Origin: Ursus arctos
Taxonomy: Eukaryota > Chordata > Mammalia > Carnivora > Ursidae
Direction: 5' to 3'
Assembly (NCBI RefSeq): GCF_023065955.2
Contig: NW_026622997.1
Coordinates: forward strand, 18,580,001 to 18,644,000
Length of the DNA: 64,000 bases
Both the position numbers and the translations under genes were made by a program. The notes beneath the pieces were generated by a model, which worked only from the letters and a program-made list of their open reading frames with translations, was not told where the DNA came from and did not search any database. Numbering within the stretch: the stretch's first letter is position 1; each line of letters starts with the position of its first letter. Of this stretch, positions 46,814 to 57,795 are shown one piece after another.

Positions 46814-47244
46814 TTTGGTGGCTCCCCATCAGATCAGCGTACCCCACACTGAATATGATGTCTGTTTAGGGTACTCTGCTTCGAACCTCGATTCCAGAAA
46901 TACCAAGAGAGGTTATTTTATCAAAACAAGGATTTTAAAACTGTGATGAAAGAATCTGCAATTTTCTAAATCAACAGCTCTTAACCTGCGGTCCCTGGAC
47001 CCCTCAAGGGGCCCGTAGATAGAATTTGAGGATTCGAAAATCGGGGGGAGGAGGTGGATTTTATTCTTATTTTCACCAGCTTCCAACTGAAATCTAGCGT
47101 TTCTCTTCTATTCTGAATGTAAGCAATAGACCACAGTCATAAGAGTAGGAACTATGACTTTGTCACCAATAAAAACCACGTATCACATACCACTGTTCTA
47201 GATATCACAAAATGCCACTTACACATACTAGTATTTCGAAACTA

Positions 47245-47570
47245 TTTTTTAAATTTTAATTCCAGTTAGTTAACACCCAGTGATACTAGTTCAGGTGTAT
47301 GACACGGTGAGTTCACAACTCCATACATCACCTGGCACTCATCACAAGTGCCCTCCTTAACCCCATCACCTGGGGCGCCTGGCTGGTTCAGTCAGAAGAG
47401 CGTGCGACTCTTGATCTCACAGTCATGAGTTCGAGCCCCATGTTGGGTGTAGAGATTACTAAAAAGGATGAATAAATAAACTTAATCCCCAGCACCTATT
47501 TCACCCATCCCCCCACCACCTCCCCACTACTAGATCCTGACGCTTGACGCACTACAGAGAAGCACGTATA
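47245..47570 (-). mobile_element. Carnivore L1 3' region, antisense fragment
   Basis: AATTCCAGTTAGTTAACACC, TCATCACAAGTGCCCTCC and CACCCATCCCCCCACCACC match the antisense text often seen in carnivore L1s. It lies inside the hAT element and is itself split by a SINE. Confidence 0.7.
47371..47480 (+). mobile_element. Short tRNA-derived SINE
   Basis: Compact SINE with CTCTTGATCTCACAGTCATG. Target-site duplications CTTAACCCCATCACC (47356-47370) and CTTAATCCCCAGCACC (47481-47496). Third level of nesting here. Confidence 0.9.
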
Positions 47571-47759
47571 TTACTATACGGTAAGTTTGGTGTTTCAAAG
47601 CAATTTTATAAATGTACTTTAATATAATTGGTTTCCTCTGCCATTCCATATATTTTATTTTGTGCACTTAAAGACATGATTGTGAAAAGGGGTGCAAATC
47701 TTTCGTTCACTTGAAAAGGGTCCATAATATGTATTTTTTTTTAATGTGAAGAACGCCTG

Positions 47760-48164
47760 ATCTAAAACAGCATTGGTCAGTGTCTCAAATCCTTAAAACC
47801 AATTTCTCAAAGTAATTTTACTCTCTTACATGTGAATAAGGAGACTTTAAAGCAAATACCATAGAAGTGAGAGGGTCAAAAGCCCAAAAATAATTAGGAA
47901 TGATGGCACTGATCAATTAGCTTCAAGGATCAAGCCATGATAAATGTAAAATGCCCTTTTGTTTTCAGGCTCCTAATTTCTGAATAAATCGTTAAATGGG
48001 TCCCTTGATTTCGACTGTTAATGCTCTTTCCTTCTCTCATTTCCCCTTTCCTGCTCCTGGGCGGGCCTCGTGTGGAAAGCACCTCCTTCACCCAGCCACC
48101 CAGACGAGCTTCTGCAACCAAAACGCGTTCTCAACTAGGAAAAGCACAGCGTCGGGAATGTGGT
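47760..48164. other. Unannotated unique sequence
   Basis: No feature recognised. Confidence 0.35.
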
Positions 48165-48302
48165 CAGTAATATTTTAATAACTTTGCAGGGCGACAGAAG
48201 GTAGCTGAGCGTTTCATACAACGTACAATTGTCAAGTCACTATGTTGCACCCCTAGCCCGTATACTGTTACATACGTCAACTATACTTCAATTAAAAACA
48301 GA
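48165..48302 (+). mobile_element. LINE-1 3' terminus fragment
   Basis: TAATATTTTAATAACTTTGC, then AGTCACTATGTTGCACC and GTCAACTATACTTCAATTAA before an A-rich end. Very short, 5'-truncated. Confidence 0.7.
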
Positions 48303-49211
48303 AACAGATAAACAGTTCTCAACCTACTTTATCTGGGGACTATCCCGTTGAAGACTGTTATCTAACCAGTTAAGACCCGCTGCTGGGCGTACACTGGGCT
48401 TTTCCCACTACCTCTTCATTCAGGATAATCGCTCAACCAATTCAAAGTAAAGAGCTCATCCACTTTATAACTGAGGCCTCTCTGCTCTGTCTACCTTGAA
48501 CTGGTTTTAGCTTGAGCTCTAGAATATATATGCGTGTGTAATTTCCGGTCAGAAAAAAATTCCACTGATCAAAATCATGTATAAGAAATAGAAAGAAAGC
48601 AATAGCTTTTCACCACTGTCCCTTTAGGTCAGTTTCCAAATAAGAACATTGTCTTAAAATTACATTTTTCCTCCTAAACAAAGATGGGCTTTTTTGCATT
48701 CGATAAGACACTAATTCCTAATTCTCAAGTGTGTAGACATTGGCAGCGATGTTTAAAGTATCCATAGGAAAAGATTGAACTGTGACATAAATAAGAAAAT
48801 ATAAGAGAAAAGTAGTATTCATTTGAGTTGAAGATTCTATTGTGTGTTATTGTTTGGGGAAGGGGGAGGAACTGACCTTTATGAGCACTTAACACAAGGC
48901 CGAGCAGACAGCCCAGAGCACGGAATTATGGGGAATGCCAGCCAAAAAGCATTCTCCAAGACCTATCCACCCATCCTTCCCTGGTGGTGCTCTCAAAATT
49001 GTCCCTCTTCATTCCCTCACCATCCCCTTGGTGTGCACCCCGTCACCTCACCCCTGAACCTTAGCAGCAGGCCCCTACATAGCCTTTCTGCTATATCCCT
49101 CCCCATAGCCAACCTATCCCAGAAGGATAGTACTGTATGCACCCAGAGCCTCTCAGAGGTGGGAAGAAGCCTGGGCTACTTCCATTTTGTTTCAGGTTTC
49201 CAATACATTAT
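48303..49211. other. Unannotated unique sequence
   Basis: About 0.9 kb with no recognised repeat. The 139-codon frame at 48844-49263 runs into the next SINE and looks like chance. Confidence 0.4.
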
Positions 49212-49226
49212 TAAAAAGAGGAAGAA

Positions 49227-49400
49227 GGGGGAGCCTGGGTGGCTCAGTTGGTTAAGCGTCTGACTCTTGATTTCAGCTCAGGTCGTGATCTCAGGGTCTC
49301 CACGTTCAGCAGGGGAATCTGCTTGAGATTCTCTTTCTCTCCCTCTCCCCCTGCCCCTGCCCCCTAAAAGAAATAAATAAATTCTAAAAAAATATACAAA
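49227..49400 (+). mobile_element. CAN-SINE (SINEC), internal deletion
   Basis: Perfect 15-bp target-site duplication TAAAAAGAGGAAGAA at 49212-49226 and 49401-49415. About 30 bp are missing after TCTCAGGGTC. Confidence 0.95.
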
Positions 49401-49559
49401 TAAAAAGAGGAAGAACAAAAAGGAGACAAGAAAGAAAAGGAGAACAAGGGTGTGCAGAAAAGAGTTAGCAAAGCAAATTTGACTGCTATCTTTAGAAAGG
49501 CCCGCTTGCAAGGTTGGCAAGGCCTTGGTGGACACTTGGGAAGTTGGTTTTCAGGAGAT

Positions 49560-49981
49560 TCCCACATTCCCTGATACAAGTGGCTCATTACGTCTGAATG
49601 ATGCGGCTTATGGATTCCTTCTGGGAGTCTAGAATTTTGGAACATACCATTCAAAAGGGGCCTATGTGACGAGCTCCCAATAAAAACCCTGGACACTGAA
49701 TTTCTATGAGCTTCCCTGATAGGCACCCTTTCCCAGGTGTTGTCACAGCTTCTTGCTGGGGGACCTAAGCACATCCTATGTGACTCCACTGGGAGAGGAC
49801 CCTCGGAAGCTTGTGCCTGGCTTCCCCCAGACTCTGCTCCATGCGCCTTCGCCTTTGGCCGGGCTTACTTTGCGTCCTTTCGCTGTAAGAAATCATAGAC
49901 ACAAGTATGACTATACGTTGAGTCATGAGTCCTCCTAGAAAACCATCAATACTGGGGTGATCTTGAGTGTCCCTCAACACA
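49560..49981 (+). mobile_element. Endogenous retrovirus solo LTR-like sequence
   Basis: Ordered blocks are GAGCTCCCAATAAAAACCC, GACTCCACTGGGAGAGGACC, GGAAGCTTGTGCCTGGC and GACTATACGTTGAGTC, then CCTCAACACA at the end. These match an ERV LTR I remember without a firm family name. The left border is approximate. Confidence 0.55.
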
Positions 49982-49984
49982 GAG

Positions 49985-51465
49985 AAGAAGAAAAACTAAC
50001 ACTGAAATGGGAAAGCCAAATGGTGGTCATTTTTAAATGTTTGTTTATGGCTTTTAAATATCATCTTGCAAATCAATTAATAGAGAGATAGCAAATACAA
50101 AGTAACTATTCTTCCCATGATTATTATAACATTTATAAAACATACAGATTAGTCCATGGGATGCTGGAAGCAGCATGGCCCCATTAGGAGCCTAGAGGGC
50201 AGCTGGTGCTGGGTTTTCAAACCTTTCTGAGCTGTGGAACCCTTGGTGAAAATGAAATCTCTCATCAAAGTCAGCAGAGAAAATTTCCTCTGCTTCAAGG
50301 CTCAGCCAGCTGCCTCCTCTAAGAACCCCCGGGGAGCTGCTCAGAACCCCAGAACTTAAAGGAGGACAGACTGAAAAACAGCTGAGTTAACACTTTCACT
50401 TAGAGACAAGAGAGGCCGGACTTAGACCAAAATGAAGATTTGCAAATGAAGTGAACCTTGACTGAAGCATTTTTGATGCCAACAAATGAGTAAAAGGCCT
50501 CTCTATAACCTCTTCTTTTTAACTGCTCTTATTTTTTCTAGACTTGCCTGTGACTGTATGCTCCCTCCCTTCACTCTCTCTCTCTCTCACAGGACCTCAA
50601 AGAATGTGCTACCACACACCCCGAAATAGTCATGGGTAAACTTCAGGGCCAGCCAAGCGTCTGCCACTCCCACCCTCGGGGACAATGTTTGGTGAACCAC
50701 TAGAGTGTCCAAGCCACAAGAAGTTAGAACTAGTAGAGGGGAAGAGCAAGTGGGAAGAAGGCCACAGAGCAACCAGCCCTAAGGGCTGACCATGTGAGGG
50801 ACACAGAACCCACTTGTGTCAGAACTAACAAACCAAGGCCCTACTTCCTTCTTAGACCAAAAACCGTCCTAGCACGAGCCTCACTGCGCTTCACTGAAGG
50901 AAAGTGAGCCCTCTACCAAGTTCCCCTCCCCACGTGTCTTTGGGAATCCCCAGGGACTGCCCACATGTTCCACAAATCTGTCCTGCTTACCGCTTGGCAC
51001 CTCAACTGCCATCTGGCCCCGAGCAGCACCCTAGGCCACGACTCCACCTTTCTTGTTACCTGAAACCCGACTCCCCGGGCAGCTGCTGTTGTCTGCCCCT
51101 CACCTCCAGCAGGGGCACAAACCCTTCCCTTAATTCCCCTTGGTGTCTGTTAATAACGGACTGGAACATTGGAGATTTTATGGAAGCCAGGGCCTAACCA
51201 AAGGTAATGCAACTCTGAGAACCCAGAGGTAAAGCCTCAGGGCTGCTCCTGACATCCACAGGCCCTGGGCCCAGGGCTTTGATCTGACTTGCTTGTCTCA
51301 GGCCCTGTGTTCAGGAGTCAGTTTTCCCCTGCACTCCGCATAAGCCCAATCCCCAACCTCCCCAAGATCAAGGAGAGGGAGGATTTTCCAAGGGGGGGAA
51401 AAAATCCTCAGAAATGCAGAAAATTATTTCCACCTAAGAGAAGACAAACTTTATTTATTTTTTTA
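49985..51465. other. Mostly unique sequence
   Basis: A possible hAT-like remnant lies at 50205-50395 (GGGTTTTCAAACCTTTCTG). A (TC)n-AG acceptor-like site ends at 50593 without a convincing donor. No gene is called. Confidence 0.4.
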
Positions 51466-51469
51466 ATTT

Positions 51470-51667
51470 TTGTAAAGATTTTATTTATTTGAGAGAGAGA
51501 AAGAGAGCACAAGCAGAAGGGGTGTGGGGGGAGGGGGGCAGAGGGAGAGAGAGAGAAGCAGACTCCCCGCTGACCAGGGAGCCCAATGGGGGCTCAATCT
51601 CAGGACCCTGAGATCATGACCTGAGCCAAAGGCAGATGCTTAACTGACTGAGCTACCCAGGTGCCCC
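51470..51667 (-). mobile_element. CAN-SINE (SINEC), antisense
   Basis: The plus strand runs AAAGATTTTATTTATTTGAG to CTGAGCTACCCAGGTGCCCC. A G-rich insert at 51520-51539 expands the CT-rich part. The flanks are T-rich, so the target-site duplication is unclear. Confidence 0.92.
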
Positions 51668-51914
51668 TAACTTTTTTTTTTTTTTAAGATAAATTTTAAA
51701 TCATTAGTCTGTCTTGTCCTAAGGTCTCCATGTCTAAAGAGGATTGCTACTTTACCACTGTTTCACCAAAGGCCTTTAAAATCATTTTCAAAAAAGAATG
51801 GTCTGTCCTCAAGATGAAGTAAACACCCCCACACACCAGAAAAATGGAAACAAAAGTAAAACAGTGACATCAAAAACGATCGCTTGAATTTTTGAAAATG
51901 GCTTCTTCTCCTTC
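51668..51914. other. Unannotated sequence
   Basis: AT-rich link with a T-run at 51672-51685. Nothing recognised. Confidence 0.3.
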
Positions 51915-52745
51915 GACGCATTGGTGTTTCGCAAAAACACCTTGGCCAATAAGCACATGAAAACAGGCTCAACGTCACTACTCATAAGGGAAACACAAAT
52001 TCAAAACCACACTGAGATACCACCTCATCACTCACACCCACTAGGATGACTCGGATCAAAACAGAAAGTAACAAGTGTTGGCAAGGATGTGGAGAAATCG
52101 GAGCCCTGTGCACTGTGGGTAGGGAGTGTACAATGGTGCAGCTGCTGTGGAAAATGGTAGGGAAGCTCTTCAAAAAATTAAACATAGAATTACCATATGA
52201 TCTAGCAATGCCACTTCTGGGTAGACACCCAGAGGAATTGAAAGCAGGATCTTAAAAAATGTCTGTACTCCCATGTTCACTGCAGCATTGTTCACAATAG
52301 CCAAGAAGTGGAACCAACTCAAGTATGCCTCCGCGGACGAATGGACGAACAAAATGTCGTCTAGCCATACAACGGAATGTCATTCAGCCTTAAAAGGAAG
52401 GAAATTCTGACGTAAGCCACAACATGGAGGAAACTTGAAAACACTATGCTGTGTGAATAAATCACCAAAGGACAAATACTTTATGATTCCACTTATATGA
52501 GATACCCAGCACAAATTTATAGAGACAAAAAGGAGAATGGTGGGTTCCAGGGGCTGGGGAGAGGGAGGATGGGGAATTAGTGCTTAATGGGTTGAGTTTC
52601 AGTTTGGGAAGAGGAGAACGTTCTGGGGACAGATGGTGGTGATGGTCACATAACGCCATGAATTTAATGCCACTGTATACATAGAAATCATTGAGATGGT
52701 AAATTTTACGTGATTTATATTTTACCTCAATTTAAAATTTTTTAA
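51915..52745 (+). mobile_element. LINE-1 ORF2 tail and 3' UTR
   Basis: Ordered L1 text: AAACACAAATTCAAAACCAC, GGCAAGGATGTGGAGAAATC, AATTACCATATGATCTAGCA, AATAGCCAAGAAGTGGAACC and TATGATTCCACTTATATGAG. The ORF2 frame has several stops. Confidence 0.9.
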
Positions 52746-52958
52746 AGTAAATACACAAGGGGGAGAACGGGGGAGGACAAGTCTCAGACAGAATACCTCG
52801 CAACAGAGACATCTATCCTCCTCATAGAACATGAAGCTCGAGGGGACCTTTTAAGTCACTGTTCTAGGAAGACCTTCCAGTGACTGTCAAAGAGAGGCAA
52901 GGTTGGGTTATCTCAGCTAAGCATGCATGAGAAGGGAAAGGTAGGCAAAACCACAGAT

Positions 52959-53154
52959 CAGAGCTGTCCAATAGAACTTTCTGCAGTGATGGAGATGTTC
53001 TCTACACTCTGCAATGGGGGGCCACTGGCCACCTGTGGCCACCGTGCACGTAACATGGCAAGTGTGACTAAAGAGCTGAATTTTGCATTTTATTTTAATT
53101 ATTTTAAGTTTAAGTAGCCACACGTGCCTGGTGGTTATCGTACTGGGCTGTACA
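52959..53154 (+). mobile_element. hAT MITE (MER3/MER5 class)
   Basis: The left end CAGAGCTGTCCAATAGAAC and the right end GTACTGGGCTGTAC are imperfect inverted repeats. The middle has GGCCACCTGTGGCC and TAAGTAGCCACACGTGCC. The family name is from memory and may be off. Confidence 0.75.
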
Positions 53155-53473
53155 TATGGTCTAGATGGCCACAGACACCAGGCCCTGTATGGAACACACA
53201 GCAGGTCTAGTGAACTCCTTCTAAGTACCCAGCAACTCACTGGACTGTTCTGTTGGAAAGAATTTTTTTCACAAGTGACTGAAATCTGTCAAAAAGGAAG
53301 GTCTTGGACAAATGGCTAATAACTAAAGGACGAAAGCAACGTTTCCCATCCTTTCGTCATTCTCTACCCTGAGAGGTGACGTGACTGGTGGCTCCAAGCC
53401 GGCCCTGGCTTGCAGATGCATTTAGGGTTGGCCCACACAGTTCCCAACATTTAAAAATTGGGATAGTCCACAT
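53155..53473. other. Unannotated unique sequence
   Basis: Nothing recognised. Confidence 0.35.
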
Positions 53474-53488
53474 AAAAATTCAGATCTT

Positions 53489-53676
53489 AGGGGATACCTG
53501 GGTGGTTCAGTTGGTTGGGCACCTGCCTTCAGCTCAGGTCATGATCCCAGGGTCCTGGGATTGCACCCCACATTGGGCTCCCTGCTCACCAGAGAGCCTG
53601 CTTCTCCCTATCCCTCTGCTGTTCCCCCTGCTTGTGCATTCTCCGTCTGTCAAATTTTTTTTTAATCTTAAAAAAA
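53489..53676 (+). mobile_element. CAN-SINE (SINEC), full length
   Basis: Perfect 15-bp target-site duplication AAAAATTCAGATCTT at 53474-53488 and 53677-53691. Confidence 0.96.
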
Positions 53677-53879
53677 AAAAATTCAGATCTTGGATCCCTT
53701 TGAGAAACAGGAAGTCCTGGCAACGTTGGGCCTGCATCCTTGCCTCCATGAACAACGGAGCACACGATCTCTATGTGCTGTGGTCCCCAAGAGGCCTGTT
53801 CACTCATTCACAAGATGAGCTTGGCTCGCATAAGAATTTGCTTTGGACACTTCCATTGGAGAGGAAGGATTGAGGAATA

Positions 53880-54025
53880 CTGAACAGATCCGTTACAGGT
53901 CTCCCTCCCACCTCCAGCCCCTCAGAGGGCCCAGAACGTCCCATTCCTCTTTTATATTCCTAACACCTAGTGTGAAGTCTTGAACATAACAGGTGCTCAA
54001 TCTGTATGCATTAAACCGAACTGAG
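53880..54025 (+). mobile_element. Possible L2/MIR 3' end
   Basis: CCTAACACCTAGTGTGAAG followed by AACAGGTGCTCAATCTGTAT resembles the shared L2/MIR 3' tail. Confidence 0.45.
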
Positions 54026-54319
54026 ATTTAAAAACAAAAAGAGAATCCTGAGTCGCACCATGTCCCTCAGTGGTTATCTAACCTACAGAGGATCGGTGAT
54101 TTGCCCAAATGTCATGATTGAGACAAAAATCATATTCCCAGAACACTGCTTTCCTCCACACTCTGGTCTTCTTTGTGGTCTCAAAGGACGTTGTTGGAAC
54201 AGGGTCATACGTGCCGGGTGGTGCTGCAGCCCGGACCCCCCCACAGAGTCAACATGCTAGCAAGTTCCAACACCGGGGCCTTCCCTGCAGGGCGCTCAGC
54301 CTTCTCCAGAGCACACAGC

Positions 54320-54770
54320 CAATGCCCGTGCAAGGGAAGCCATAAAAGGTTGTGGAAGCTATTTTTAAACTTCCAAAGACCATACCGTACACTGATAATG
54401 GGAGCGTCTAAGTGCCCCGGTGTTACGGCCCCAGTCAGCACGCCACCTAAATGCCGAAGATAATAATCTTGCCTTTCATTGGAGCCCCTTGAAAAGGAGC
54501 CCTGTTCAATGCAGCGTTGCATTAAATGGAACTGCTTTTAAATAGGCGAGGGCTCTATTTCTTTATGAAGAAAATCTCTGTGAGTCACCATCTCCCTGCA
54601 GTGACACATTCGTGTATTCCACTGGATGCTTCACTGGGTTTTTTGTGTGTAAGCCGAAGCTGAAAATATTTTACTAACTATAAATATCTCTGGGCGGCCG
54701 TGGGTTATTTTCTGCCTATTTTCTCCTTCTTATCCATTTCCTTTCTCTTGTCCTCCCATGTAAGGAGCTA
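54320..54770. promoter_or_regulatory. Candidate conserved non-coding element
   Basis: A segment with no repeat I recognise between L2/MIR remnants. It contains a perfect MEF2-type word CTATTTTTAA (54359-54368), a near MEF2 word in ACTATAAATATC, a GATAATAATC GATA-like site and a GTTGCATTAAA stretch. Such clusters occur by chance, so this is only a candidate enhancer; conservation decides. Confidence 0.25.
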
Positions 54771-54859
54771 TCTCTTCTTTTTTATACCTTATCTAGTTTT
54801 CAGTCTTTATTGGAGACCTTGCGTAACCACTGGGTCCTAGGATTCGGGATCCTGGCCAC

Positions 54860-54945
54860 AAACCTCAAATAATAATCACCCTTGACAGAGCATCTCCTGG
54901 GGGCCAGGCACTAGATTAGGGACATGCTTTCACAGGCATGAAAAT
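54860..54945 (-). mobile_element. Possible MIR fragment, antisense
   Basis: CTGGGGGCCAGGCACTAG and the following GGACATGCTTTCACAGGC resemble antisense MIR. Confidence 0.45.
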
Positions 54946-55450
54946 ATTCCATTTTTAATCAGGACGTGTCAACAGAATAGCAGCGGCGGCCAAATGATCA
55001 GACAATTATCAGTCAAATAACAAAGCAAAGCCAAGAGATCGACAGGAAGAAGTCAGACATTGTTGGAATACTTGCAAGAGTTGCATGGTCCTACGAGAAA
55101 CATTGTGTGAAAAAGAACACCGGTTTACTCTCAGCTCAAACGTCCTCTGGAATGAGATAGAAAAGACCTTCTTGTTACCTTAAGAGGTGAAGAAATATAA
55201 AATACAAGTGATTGCTCACCATGGTGGGTCCCTGCCATGGGCTGTAAATGGGCCTCCATAGGGGCCCTCAGAGTGAGAACGAGAACGGATTCAGAGTTCC
55301 ATGACTGAGAGCCATTTCCCAATATTGCTTGAAGGGCGCAACTGTTTCCTTGGTGGGTCAACCCCGTGCAATCCCGGGAAGATTTAGAATTGAGTAGAGA
55401 AGCTACTAATAGTTTTGTGTTAGGGAGTAAGCTACATATATTTGGTGTTG
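54946..55450. other. Unannotated unique sequence
   Basis: No repeat or exon recognised. A minus-strand 118-codon frame at 55131-55487 matches nothing. Confidence 0.35.
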
Positions 55451-55451
55451 G

Positions 55452-55798
55452 TCTTACTTTGTTTGGGCTGCTATGACAGACTACCACAGACTATTCCTTA
55501 CTGTTCTGGAAGCTGGGGAAGTCCACGATCAAGGCATTGACAGATATGGCGTCTGCTGAGAACTTGCTTCCTCGTTCATGGAAGGCTGACCTCTGGCTGG
55601 GTCCTTACATGGCAGAAGGGGCGAGGGAGCCCTCTGGGGCCTCTTTTATAACAACACCAGTCCCATTCGGGAGGGCTCCACTCTCAGGATCTCATCACCT
55701 CCCAAAGACGCCATCTCCACATATACCATCATGTTGGGGGCTAGGGGGTCAATGTAAGAATTGGGGGGTAGGGGAATACAAACATTCAGTGCATAGCA
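55452..55798 (-). mobile_element. MaLR-type LTR (MST/MLT1-like), antisense
   Basis: The plus strand shows GTTTGGGCTGCTATGACAG, GGAAGTCCACGATCAAGG, GGGGCCTCTTTTATAAC and TCATCACCTCCCAAAGAC. This is the reverse complement of the same LTR class as 44410-44784. Solo LTR. Confidence 0.8.
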
Positions 55799-55837
55799 CT
55801 ACTCTAAAATTTTGCAAAGTTTAAAATAATATGGCCA

Positions 55838-56240
55838 TGGTGCGCCCCGGTGGCTCAGTCGTTTAGGCATCTGCCTTTGGCTCAGGTCATGATCCCAGGG
55901 TCCTAGGATCCAGTCCTGCATTGGGCTCCCTGCTCAGCGGGAAGTCTGCTTCTCCCTCTCTGCTCCAACCCCCTGATCCTGTTCTCTCTCTCCCTCTCAA
56001 ATAAACAAAATCTTTAAAAAAGAGGGACGCCTGGGTGGCACAGCGGTTAAGCCTCTGCCTTCGGCTCAGGGCGTGATCCCGGCGTTACGGGATCGAGCCC
56101 CACATCAGGCTCCTCCGCTATGAGCCTGCTTCTTCCTCTCCCACTCCCCCTGCTGTGTTCCCTCTCTCGCTGGCTGTCTCTATCTCTGTCAAATAAATAA
56201 AATCTTTAAAAAAAAATCTTTAAAAAAGAAATAAATAAAA
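55838..56240 (+). mobile_element. CAN-SINE (SINEC) hosting a second SINE
   Basis: The outer element has target-site duplications TAAAATAATATGGCCA (55822-55837) and TAAAATAATATGACCA (56241-56256). The tail, AAAATCTTTAAAAAAGA, is split by the younger SINE at 56024-56212. Confidence 0.94.
56024..56212 (+). mobile_element. CAN-SINE (SINEC), young type, nested
   Basis: Near-consensus young subfamily copy. Its 17-bp duplication AAAATCTTTAAAAAAGA (56007-56023, 56213-56229) is made of the host SINE's tail. Confidence 0.96.
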
Positions 56241-56256
56241 TAAAATAATATGACCA

Positions 56257-56590
56257 ATTAGAATAATAGTTCAGCTTCAAAATCATAATTTAGAATGCAT
56301 ACCTGAGTCATTGATTTAAGTTTATGATCTTAAGTTGAAATCATACTGTTCCTACAATACTGGAACATTTCAGCTCCACCATATTTACACATTTATTAGA
56401 TTTATAAAAATTACTTAAATGTTTCAATTAGATAATTTAAGTACTTAAAGAAATGTAATAGGTTAAGTTTACATATGTAGTTTAAAATCCACAAAGGGGT
56501 TCAATTGACTGAGCTTATAATATGTGGAACAAGCATAATTCAAAGGCCCTTTTTAAATGATTGTCAAAACATACTGGAATAATAACTAGA
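56257..56590. other. Unannotated AT-rich sequence
   Basis: No feature recognised. Confidence 0.35.
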
Positions 56591-56603
56591 ATAGTAAGAT
56601 CCT

Positions 56604-56744
56604 TTTTGTTGGGATTTTTTTTTTCAGTAGGCTCCATACTCAGCATGAAGCCCAGTGTGGGGCCTGAACTCACGACCCTGAGATCATGACCTGAGCCGAG
56701 ATCAAGAGTCAGATGCTTAACCAACTGAGCCACCCAGGTGCCCC
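56604..56744 (-). mobile_element. tRNA-derived SINE, antisense, no CT-rich part
   Basis: It ends ACTGAGCCACCCAGGTGCCC on the plus strand. Target-site duplications TAGTAAGATCCT (56592-56603) and TAGTAAGATTCT (56745-56756). Confidence 0.92.
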
Positions 56745-56756
56745 TAGTAAGATTCT

Positions 56757-57217
56757 TAAATTAAGCTTAAAAACTTGAGAAGCATCTAGATTTCTAAATT
56801 TGTAATTGCAGTAAATAAAATGTCAGTTCATAAAGCTGAAATAAACTACAGAATTGTCTTTCATATACAAAATAACAGCATAAATGTAGAAGACCAAGAT
56901 TTGGAATCCTATCCAAATGTCTAAGATGGATCTTATGCCAATAGCCTGAGAGACTCTTGTCACCATACAGACAGCCTCATGGCATTACCGTCCATGCCAA
57001 AATCCCTCACTCCTACCTCCTGAGGGCTCTCAGGGCCAAGGATCTAAGAGTGAGCTTTCCACCCAAAAGCCTGTCCCAGGCTCAGGCAGCAGCATTGCAA
57101 GTTCCCGATATATCCCCAGTGCCCACGAACCAAAAGTTTTCTCAAAGGCTGGGGAATCCTTACGAGACTAGAGAGACTACGCACATGACCAGACTGACTT
57201 GCTTGCCTGTGTCAGGA
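56757..57217. other. Unannotated unique sequence
   Basis: Nothing recognised. Confidence 0.35.
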
Positions 57218-57727
57218 AGGAAAAGCTTTTGCTCTACGCTCTTAGGTTCCTGAGCTGGAGGCTTGCAAATGAACTCACAAAAGCCAGCTTCACAGAAGGA
57301 AAGGAATACAAATTCTATTAATATTTTACGTGCACAGGAGTTCACAGAAAAGAAATGAGACTCAAAGTCAAGTGATGAGACCCCCGGGCTTGTATATCAT
57401 TTTAACAAAGGAAAGGTGGTTTGGGGCTTCAAGATATAAAAAATTAGGGGAAAGTGACTAGAAAGTATACACACAGGAGAACCGAAGACCAGGGTTATTG
57501 TAGCAAGGTTTACTTAGGCGGTTTTATTCCAATGCCAGCTCTTCCTCTCCAGTGGTTAAGTTACTCTCCTCTTCCTAGTATGCGAGACGAGAACACCTTC
57601 ACTAAGGGAAATCTAAGCCAGTTTTAGGTGGAAAAGGGGACAGAAGAGAATTCTTCTTACATCTACTGATTCTCAGTTGCTTTCGGCTCAAAATAATCCT
57701 TATGCCAAAGTGGCTTATTTAGGGTGG
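57218..57727 (-). mobile_element. LTR-like repeat, family A copy 4, antisense
   Basis: The plus strand shows AACAAAGGAAAGGTGGTTTG, AATTAGGGGAAAGTGACTAG, CAGGGTTATTGTAGCAAGG and AATCCTTATGCCAAAGTGGC. The same blocks in the same order are at 60977-61502. It reads as a minus-strand solo LTR starting TGTACCACC. Confidence 0.6.
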
Positions 57728-57736
57728 TACACACGG

Positions 57737-57795
57737 ATCCCCTTCACCTGGTACATTGTAAGGGTTTAATAAGTGTGTATTTCCTGAATGTGTGC
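57737..57795 (+). mobile_element. Possible MIR 3' end
   Basis: ACCTGGTACATTGTAAGGG and TTTAATAAGTGTGTATTTCC resemble the MIR tail. Confidence 0.45.

Larger units (their letters stand above)
46974..47759 (+). mobile_element. hAT DNA transposon, interrupted
   Basis: Left part: GCTCTTAACCTGCGGTCCC, then TCCAACTGAAATCTAGCG and ACTTTGTCACCAATAAAAAC. Right part after the insertion: TTTATTTTGTGCACTTAAAG and AAAAGGGTCCATAATATG. The gap (about 47245-47570) is filled by an antisense L1 piece and a SINE. Confidence 0.6.

Noticed and set aside
50560..50640. Exon starting after a (TC)n-CACAG acceptor-like site
   Set aside because: The only nearby donor is weak and would give an exon of about 40 nt with no support.
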